A stretch of DNA of 64,000 nt. It comes from 21-14-0-10-47-8 sp966211455 (GTDB taxonomy: Bacteria > Bdellovibrionota > Bdellovibrionia > Bdellovibrionales > Bdellovibrionaceae). How positions within the stretch are numbered: the stretch's first letter is position 1; each line of letters starts with the position of its first letter. The DNA lies in NCBI GenBank assembly GCA_966211455.1, contig CBIHNI010000008.1:134306-198305 (forward strand), written 5' to 3'. Below are positions 59,389 to 64,000 of this stretch, piece after piece. Made by a program: the position numbers and the translations under genes. The notes beneath the pieces were generated by a model that saw nothing but the letters and a program-made list of their open reading frames with translations, ran no database searches and was not told the origin of the DNA.

Positions 59389-60734
59389 TCAGCTGTATGA
59401 ACTGAAGCCCCTTTCCCAGGAGCCTTCCCGTGAATGATCCGATAAGACATATGTTCGTAGAACGAAACCGGATCGACAAATTTCGAAGCACTTTGTGCGA
59501 TGATCACGGCTAGCATCAAACAGATAATCACGTCATGTGAATCTGTCATTTCCAAAACCAAGATCATCGATGTGAACGGGGTGCGTGTGACCCCGGTTAG
59601 GAATGCGGCCATTCCGGCTAGCATCCACACCTGGTGATGGAAGTCAGCATTCCAAGAGCTCATCCAGGAGCCAAAGGCAGCACCAGTTGAAAGGGCCGGA
59701 GCAAAGACTCCACCAATGACTCCACCTGCGTAAGTAAAGAAGTTTCCGAAGGCGCGCACGAACCCCAAGGCGAAGGGGGCTTGCTGATCCGGATGCGACG
59801 CCAAATCCAAAATCACATCGCGGCCTGAACCCAAGGTCATCTTTCCGTAAAAATAGGCGATTGTTGCGACGATCAATCCAAGACCCAAAGTCAGTAACGT
59901 TTGCTGATGTTTGCTGATGCGCGAGCGAAGATCCATACTGGCAACAACAGCAGATCCGAAAAGTGCGCCAAAAATTCCGATCAAAGCGGAAGCGACAACC
60001 AAAAGAATGATTTCAAAAACGGGAGGTGTGTCCATCCCCCATTTTCCAAAGTAATGATAATTTCCCAGCACCGCCTGAGCCAAGAGACCGGCGATAATCA
60101 CCGCATGAAAAACGTAAGTGCGAATGTGGCTGATGTGTGTTTTTGCGAGCTCTTCGATCGCAAAGATGATTCCGCCCAGTGGAGTGTTGAATGCAGAGGC
60201 CAGTCCCGCAGCTCCACCTGCCAAAATCATCGGTTGCAAGTGTTGCGTCCCGAGCTTCGTTTCGGTCTTGTGCCAAAGCTTATGGACGTTGTAGAAAATC
60301 GATCCGGCAATTTGTAGCATCGGACCTTCACGCCCGGTGACTCCGCCACCGGCGACGCAAACACAAGCGCCCAGGAATTTCACGACGATGATTCGCAGGC
60401 CTAACAGCCTTTCCAGAATAGGATTGGCTTCACGACTGACTTCCACAGCGGCTAACAGTTGTGGAATCCCACTGCCGTTGGCTGCCGGTGCAAAAAGCTG
60501 AGCCATCTTGGTCGAGGCGAGCATTCCAACAGGGATGATCAAAAATGCCCAAGCTGGATTTGTCTCAAACCACGAGAAAGCCAATTTCTCGGACCATCCA
60601 AAAGCGCGCGCGAACAAAATGGAAACCAAAGCGGTCAGCGCCGCTGAAATCCAGTAGGGGAGCATTCGCTTCCAAGACGCTTGCACGGTGGAAACATAGG
60701 GTTGAACAGCAGATGGCAGAGAAGGAACTTTCAC
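59385..60734 (-). CDS. ClC family chloride channel/antiporter
   Basis: 449 residues with about 10-12 membrane segments. The family selectivity sequences are visible: G-S-G-I-P in N-G-S-G-I-P-Q, G-R-E-G-P in T-G-R-E-G-P-M (with the gating Glu), and A-P-A-L-S-T-G-A-A-F near the third element. It moves chloride (or H+/Cl-) across the inner membrane. The start is a GTG at 60734 with GAGG in front. The gene is convergent with pirin. Confidence 0.92.
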   Translation of the reverse strand: MKVPSLPSAVQPYVSTVQASWKRMLPYWISAALTALVSILFARAFGWSEKLAFSWFETNPAWAFLIIPVGMLASTKMAQLFAPAANGSGIPQLLAAVEVSREANPILERLLGLRIIVVKFLGACVCVAGGGVTGREGPMLQIAGSIFYNVHKLWHKTETKLGTQHLQPMILAGGAAGLASAFNTPLGGIIFAIEELAKTHISHIRTYVFHAVIIAGLLAQAVLGNYHYFGKWGMDTPPVFEIILLVVASALIGIFGALFGSAVVASMDLRSRISKHQQTLLTLGLGLIVATIAYFYGKMTLGSGRDVILDLASHPDQQAPFALGFVRAFGNFFTYAGGVIGGVFAPALSTGAAFGSWMSSWNADFHHQVWMLAGMAAFLTGVTRTPFTSMILVLEMTDSHDVIICLMLAVIIAQSASKFVDPVSFYEHMSYRIIHGKAPGKGASVHTAE

Positions 60735-60854
60735 AGGTGACCTCGCAACGAATGCTGATGTTTACAACGAGCCTGGATGCAGGTCATTTTGGGGTGCATC
60801 GAAACGGCGAGTCATAAACCTTGAACCCGGGATCGGGTTTCAGTACAAAAAAGT

Positions 60855-61223
60855 ATGACTGAGATTTCGGATTTTTCAAAGACAGTGATGCAATTGATTC
60901 GGCAGATTCCTGCAGGCAAAGTGGCGACTTATGGTCAGATCGCCGAGCTGGCTGGCAAACCACAGGGTTCGCGGGGTGTGGCGTGGATTCTTCACTCAAG
61001 CTCCACCGCGCACAAGCTTCCTTGGCACCGAGTGCTGAATGCCAAAGGCAAGATCTCTTTTGAAAAGGGAACTCATAATTTCAAACAGCAAAAGAAACGT
61101 TTGCTAGCGGAAGGTGTCGAAATCGATGCCGATGGCGAGCTGAGCCTGGCGCAGTTTCAGTGGAAAAAGAAGGCAGCGAAGAAGCGCACGACTTCGAAGT
61201 CTGGCCCTCAGATGTTCAAGTGA
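60855..61223 (+). CDS. Alkyltransferase-like (ATL) DNA repair protein
   Basis: 122 residues of the MGMT C-domain: G-K-V-A-T-Y-G-Q-I-A-E-L-A-G, S-R-G-V-A-W-I-L-H-S and L-P-W-H-R-V-L-N. The active-site Cys of P-C-H-R is replaced by Trp (P-W-H-R), so it is an ATL: it binds O6-alkylguanine without alkyl transfer and directs nucleotide excision repair. The basic Lys-rich tail may bind DNA. Weak ribosome site before the ATG. Divergent from the ClC gene. Confidence 0.9.
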   Translation: MTEISDFSKTVMQLIRQIPAGKVATYGQIAELAGKPQGSRGVAWILHSSSTAHKLPWHRVLNAKGKISFEKGTHNFKQQKKRLLAEGVEIDADGELSLAQFQWKKKAAKKRTTSKSGPQMFK

Positions 61224-61279
61224 CACCTTTGTGATTCAGTCGTAAAATAGGGTTTTCTGTTCGAAAAAGGAGGCCCGCT

Positions 61280-62287
61280 GTGACTGGCCCAAAGAAAACC
61301 CACCATATCGATCCGAAAACCGGCCGCTTCACCAATCGTCGACCTGAACTGATGAGTGCGATGGAAAGTCCTTCGGGAATGCTGAAGGCAACTCAGGCTT
61401 TTCTTTTCGCCAAAGGTGAGCGAGCACCTCTGCACCATTTGCCAGAATTGAAACCGGATCTGGCCGAATTTCAAAAGAACGATGGCAAGCAGTTCAAATA
61501 CATTTGGCTTGGACACTCGAGCTTTTTGGTCAATTTCGAAGGCACGATTTTGCTGTTCGATCCGGTTTGGCACAATGCTGCTCCGCTGAGCTTTATGGTT
61601 CGTCGTTTTCAAAAGCCGATCGTCGCTTTGGAAGAATTGCCGAAGATCGATGCGATTATTTTGTCGCATGATCATTACGATCACTTGGATTCGAAGGCGA
61701 TGCAGTATTTCGCTTCACAAACGATGCCCGTCTTCACCACTTTGAAAGTGGGCGAGCGTTTGCAAGAGTACGGAATTGCCAAGGATCGCATCACCGAACT
61801 GGATTGGTGGCAGGAAACGCGGTTTCAGAATCTGACGATTGCGGCGACTCCGTCCCAGCACTTTTCGGGGCGCGGGCTTGGCGATCGCAACAAGACGCTG
61901 TGGTGTTCGTTTGCGATTTTTTCGGACAAGCATCGCATGTATTTTTCGGGTGATTCAGGGTTTGATTCGCACTTTGCCGATATCGGAGCAAAGTACGGGC
62001 CGTTTGATATCAGCTTTATGGAGAATGGCCAGTACAATGAACTTTGGCGAGCCGTGCACATGTTGCCGGAAGAGGCAGTGCAGGCGCATATCGATGTCAA
62101 AGCCAAGTGGATGGTTCCAATTCATTGGGGAATGTTCGTACTTTCAACGCACACCTGGTTTGAACCGATCGAGCGCGTGACGGCCGCAGCCGCTGCGAAA
62201 TCGGTTTCGGTGATGACGCCGATGATTGGTCAGATGGTCGATATCGATCGGCCACCGAGTTTTGAAAAATGGTGGACGAAGCGCTAA
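61280..62287 (+). CDS. NAPE-PLD-like metallo-beta-lactamase-fold hydrolase
   Basis: 335 residues. The metal motif is S-H-D-H-Y-D-H-L-D (H-x-H-x-D-H) near residue 131, with further ligands in A-T-P-S-Q-H-F-S-G-R and Y-F-S-G-D-S-G, and V-P-I-H-W-G-M-F at the end. The overall length and the N-terminal G-H-S-S-F-L-V-N-F match NAPE-PLD/UlaG-like phospholipase or hydrolase enzymes. The start is GTG after AAGGAGG. The substrate is a phospholipid or other phosphodiester by inference. It follows the ATL gene by 56 bases. Confidence 0.88.
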   Translation: MTGPKKTHHIDPKTGRFTNRRPELMSAMESPSGMLKATQAFLFAKGERAPLHHLPELKPDLAEFQKNDGKQFKYIWLGHSSFLVNFEGTILLFDPVWHNAAPLSFMVRRFQKPIVALEELPKIDAIILSHDHYDHLDSKAMQYFASQTMPVFTTLKVGERLQEYGIAKDRITELDWWQETRFQNLTIAATPSQHFSGRGLGDRNKTLWCSFAIFSDKHRMYFSGDSGFDSHFADIGAKYGPFDISFMENGQYNELWRAVHMLPEEAVQAHIDVKAKWMVPIHWGMFVLSTHTWFEPIERVTAAAAAKSVSVMTPMIGQMVDIDRPPSFEKWWTKR

Positions 62288-62322
62288 AGGATCGAGCAGC
62301 AGATTGGGCACGCCGGGTGTAT

Positions 62323-63228
62323 TTAGGCGCTCGCTCTTCGGCTTCGGATCAACGCGTGCACCTGAAAAGCCAGGTAGAAAATGATTCCAAGCCAGATCAA
62401 TCCGAAGGTCAGAAACTCATTCGAACCGAAAGCTTCATTGAACATAAAAACACCGACCAAGAATTGCAGACTGGGTGCTGCGAACTGCATCATGCCCATC
62501 ACGCTATAAGGAATCCGCTGGGCTGCGAATGAAAATAAGAATAGCGGAAGACCGGTGACCACTCCACCAAGCGCCAACAAAATCCAGATGTGCGGTTCGT
62601 AGGCTTCAAGCCCGTGTTGGCTTTGAAACAAAGTGATTGCGGCAATTGCAGGCAGGACTCCGACGGCTCCTTCAAGAACGGACGAGGTGCGTGCCGGAAT
62701 TTTCGAAAGCTTTTTTGTGATGCCATAGGCGCAGAAGGTAATGGCCAGCGCGATCGAAATCCACGGAAAGCTAGGCGAGAGAAAAATTTTAGCCCCAACT
62801 CCCAGGGCCGCGCACAAAACTGAAAGTCTCAGCACCATCGGAAATTTTTCTTTAAAGAAGATCACGCCAACTGCGACGTTCAGGATCGGATTGATAAAGT
62901 AAGCAAGGCTTCCTTCCAGGATGTGTCCGCTGTTGACGGCAAAAATATAAATACCCCAATTGGCCGTCAGTAAAATCGACGCGCATGCCGACAGCATCCA
63001 ATCGCGCTTCGATTGCTGAAACAAGGTGTGCAGTTGTTTGTAAGAGGTCAGCGCAAACATCAAAAAATAAAATACAAAGGACCAAAGCATTCGATGAGCC
63101 AAAATTTCCATCGAAGGCACGATCTTTAGAAGCTTCCAATAAACCGGAAAAAATCCCCACATGACATACGAGATAAATCCCCACAGAAGACCCTGCGGAT
63201 CCAGCTTTGCATTATTTTGCGATTCCAT
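62323..63228 (-). CDS. rarD: RarD-like EamA family transporter
   Basis: 301 residues with ten membrane segments. The RarD pattern is W-G-F-F-P-V-Y-W-K-L-L and E-I-L-A-H-R-M-L-W-S near the N-terminus; the C-half has G-V-V-T-G-L-P-L-F-L-F-S-F-A and N-E-A-F-G. It is an EamA drug/metabolite permease; the original RarD phenotype is chloramphenicol sensitivity, substrate unclear. The gene is convergent with the NAPE-PLD-like gene by 35 bases. Confidence 0.88.
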   Translation of the reverse strand: MESQNNAKLDPQGLLWGFISYVMWGFFPVYWKLLKIVPSMEILAHRMLWSFVFYFLMFALTSYKQLHTLFQQSKRDWMLSACASILLTANWGIYIFAVNSGHILEGSLAYFINPILNVAVGVIFFKEKFPMVLRLSVLCAALGVGAKIFLSPSFPWISIALAITFCAYGITKKLSKIPARTSSVLEGAVGVLPAIAAITLFQSQHGLEAYEPHIWILLALGGVVTGLPLFLFSFAAQRIPYSVMGMMQFAAPSLQFLVGVFMFNEAFGSNEFLTFGLIWLGIIFYLAFQVHALIRSRRASA

Positions 63229-63471
63229 TTCTGCAGCCTAACGGCCCCCGGAAAGATAATCCACGAAACAAAAAAAACTCGGACCTTTTTCCGCCACCCA
63301 TTGATCTGTTCCGTGAACCCAATCTCAAGACTGTATCCAAGAACCCACCCCATCCGCCCACCGGACACGAGCCCGCACGTCCGGGACACTTGTGCTTCTC
63401 TCCGCCCCTGATTTCGCTTTTGACCCCGCAAGCCTTTTGCTTTCCTGAAGTCCTGCGGGGGTATCGGTCAC
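63229..63471. other. Non-coding left flank of the HUH transposase
   Basis: No gene is seen. Two possible hairpins occur: CCGGAC (63361-63366) with GTCCGG (63379-63384), and CCCCGCA (63424-63430) with TGCGGGG (63454-63460). The last 15 bases are the palindromic repeat GGGGGTATCGGTCAC. Such subterminal hairpins are typical of IS200/IS605 and REP-associated elements. Confidence 0.45.
63457..63471 (+). repeat. Interspersed repeat, copy A (directly before the transposase ATG)
   Basis: GGGGGTATCGGTCAC, part of a 19-base CTGCGGGGGTATCGGTCAC that recurs inside the gene at 63860-63878 in the same direction. It abuts the ATG at 63472, so it covers the translation start region. Confidence 0.75.
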
Positions 63472-64000
63472 ATGACAAAGCAAACTGCATTTCAAAAGAT
63501 TCACTGGAAACATCGCTATTCACACGGCGGCAGTCTTCGGCAGCTTCGTGCCGGCCGCGGAGCCAGGCCCTTATCCACGAAGGCGTCCCTGCACTTAGTG
63601 TTAAAAGCCAATCAGGACAGAGTCCGTGGCGGTCTTCGAGTATCGAGAAGATTTCAGCTCATTCATTTTTTGATCCAAAAATATGCAGTGAAGTTCTTTA
63701 TTAAAGTGGAGCAGGTTTCGATTCAAAACGACCACATCCATCTTTCGATCCGCACCAGCAGAAGATCCCTGTACCAACACTTCTTCCGGGTATTGGCCGG
63801 ACAAATTGCACAAGTCTTCGAGAAAGAGGGCCTTCTTTCAGTCTGCAAAGCCCAAGTCCCTGCGGGGGTATCGGTCACGCCAGCTGAAAGCTTGGCTGTG
63901 ACCGATACCCCCACGGGGTCTTCAGGCGCAGCGAAGATCCCCCGCGTGACCGATACCCCCACGGGGTCTTCAGGCGCAGCGAAGATCCCCCGCGTGACCG
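63472..64000 (+). CDS. HUH (Y1/IS200-like, RAYT-type) transposase, partial, runs off window
   Basis: An uninterrupted frame of 176 codons continues past the window end. Residues 17-42 (S-H-G-G-S-L-R-Q-L-R-A-G-R-G-A-R-P-L) and S-L-H-L-V-L-K-A-N match a Bdellovibrio-type transposase group, and N-D-H88-I-H90-L-S is the HUH metal motif. Residues 101-120 (Y-Q-H-F-F-R-V-L-A-G) continue the fold. From about residue 129 a 16-residue repeat (V-T-D-T-P-T-G-S-S-G-A-A-K-I-P-R) occurs twice, with a third copy starting at the edge. The catalytic Tyr helix would lie beyond the window. Single-strand DNA transposase by family. Confidence 0.75.
   Translation, partial: MTKQTAFQKIHWKHRYSHGGSLRQLRAGRGARPLSTKASLHLVLKANQDRVRGGLRVSRRFQLIHFLIQKYAVKFFIKVEQVSIQNDHIHLSIRTSRRSLYQHFFRVLAGQIAQVFEKEGLLSVCKAQVPAGVSVTPAESLAVTDTPTGSSGAAKIPRVTDTPTGSSGAAKIPRVT
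63860..63912. repeat. Interspersed repeat, inverted pair forming long stem
   Basis: GGGGGTATCGGTCAC (63864-63878) is followed by its reverse complement GTGACCGATACCCCC (63898-63912). The 19-base loop itself has GCCAGCT/AGCTTGGC symmetry. The result is a 15-bp stem within the transposase coding sequence. Confidence 0.75.
63898..64000. repeat. 48-bp in-frame tandem repeat
   Basis: The unit begins GTGACCGATACCCCC and recurs at 63898, 63946 and 63994, exactly 48 bases apart. Two units are complete and identical as far as seen, and a third is cut by the window edge. 48 is a multiple of 3, so the transposase frame stays open. The array probably continues beyond the window. Confidence 0.9.

Noticed and set aside
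63723..63962. Minus-strand ORF of 79 codons across the repeats
   Set aside because: It is a shadow of the open repeat frame (16 residues per unit on either strand). The plus-strand frame has a conserved HUH motif, so the minus frame is not a gene.
63898..64000. Possible CRISPR array from regularly spaced repeats
   Set aside because: The repeat is head to tail with no unique spacers, is in frame with a coding gene and has no cas genes nearby.
1..64000. tRNA or rRNA genes
   Set aside because: No cloverleaf-type intergenic segment or rRNA-like block was recognised in the gaps; a tRNAscan search would settle this.

Overview
The window reads like chromosome of a predatory or environmental deltaproteobacterium-type organism of the Bdellovibrionota (Bdellovibrio-like). 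The clues are a TIGR02147-type regulator (a family typical of Bdellovibrio and Fibrobacter), many small secreted or lipoprotein genes with no clear family, lipoproteins with an F-x-N-C lipobox, and dense gene packing with many 4-bp ATGA overlaps. No rRNA, tRNA, CRISPR array or complete prophage was seen. Taxonomy is inferred from these traits only.

Region 1-8 kb is stress and detoxification: a DoxX + two SRPBCC (AHSA1) operon, a TetR/FAD-monooxygenase divergon with a visible operator, two glutathione transferases, and an ECF41-type sigma factor divergent from a YCII gene. That pair is separated by two inverted matches to the ECF41 promoter. Two gene remnants (the C-termini of a PhnB-like VOC protein and of an NHL-repeat protein) lie between intact genes. 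Region 8-24.7 kb holds an outer-membrane barrel, a GNAT, secreted HExxH proteins, AraC and NmrA genes, an 802-residue secreted protein, PhnB and monooxygenase genes, a DEAD-box helicase, and a three-gene secreted/membrane operon with two tandem paralogues.

Region 24.8-47 kb is a long mosaic of housekeeping and detoxification genes: MarR, methyltransferases, a lipoprotein with kinase-like motifs, a ChaA-type antiporter, a SUKH-like protein, DoxX, DJ-1, TetR, ArsR + double AHSA1, MATE, an orphan terminase-small-subunit-like gene, erythromycin esterase, LysR, SDRs, an amine oxidase behind an apparent upstream ORF/hairpin switch, and carbonic anhydrase. Region 47-50.8 kb is an oxidative-stress module: ankyrin protein, OxyR, catalase and a small membrane protein. 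It has ATAG-N7-CTAT sites before oxyR and before the catalase.

Region 50.8-58.2 kb is entirely minus-strand and encodes envelope proteins: lipoproteins, a TIGR02147 regulator, small secreted proteins, a subtilisin/kexin-like lipoprotein protease with a separately encoded prodomain-like partner, and a CxxCH lipoprotein. A GCTCCA palindrome recurs upstream of three of its transcription units. Region 58.4-63.2 kb has pirin, a ClC channel, an alkyltransferase-like repair protein, a NAPE-PLD-like hydrolase and RarD. The right edge contains an ORF running off the window: an HUH (Y1/IS200-like, possibly REP-associated) transposase with an in-frame 48-bp tandem repeat and copies of a palindromic 15-19 bp repeat before and inside the gene. 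This is the most unusual object in the window.
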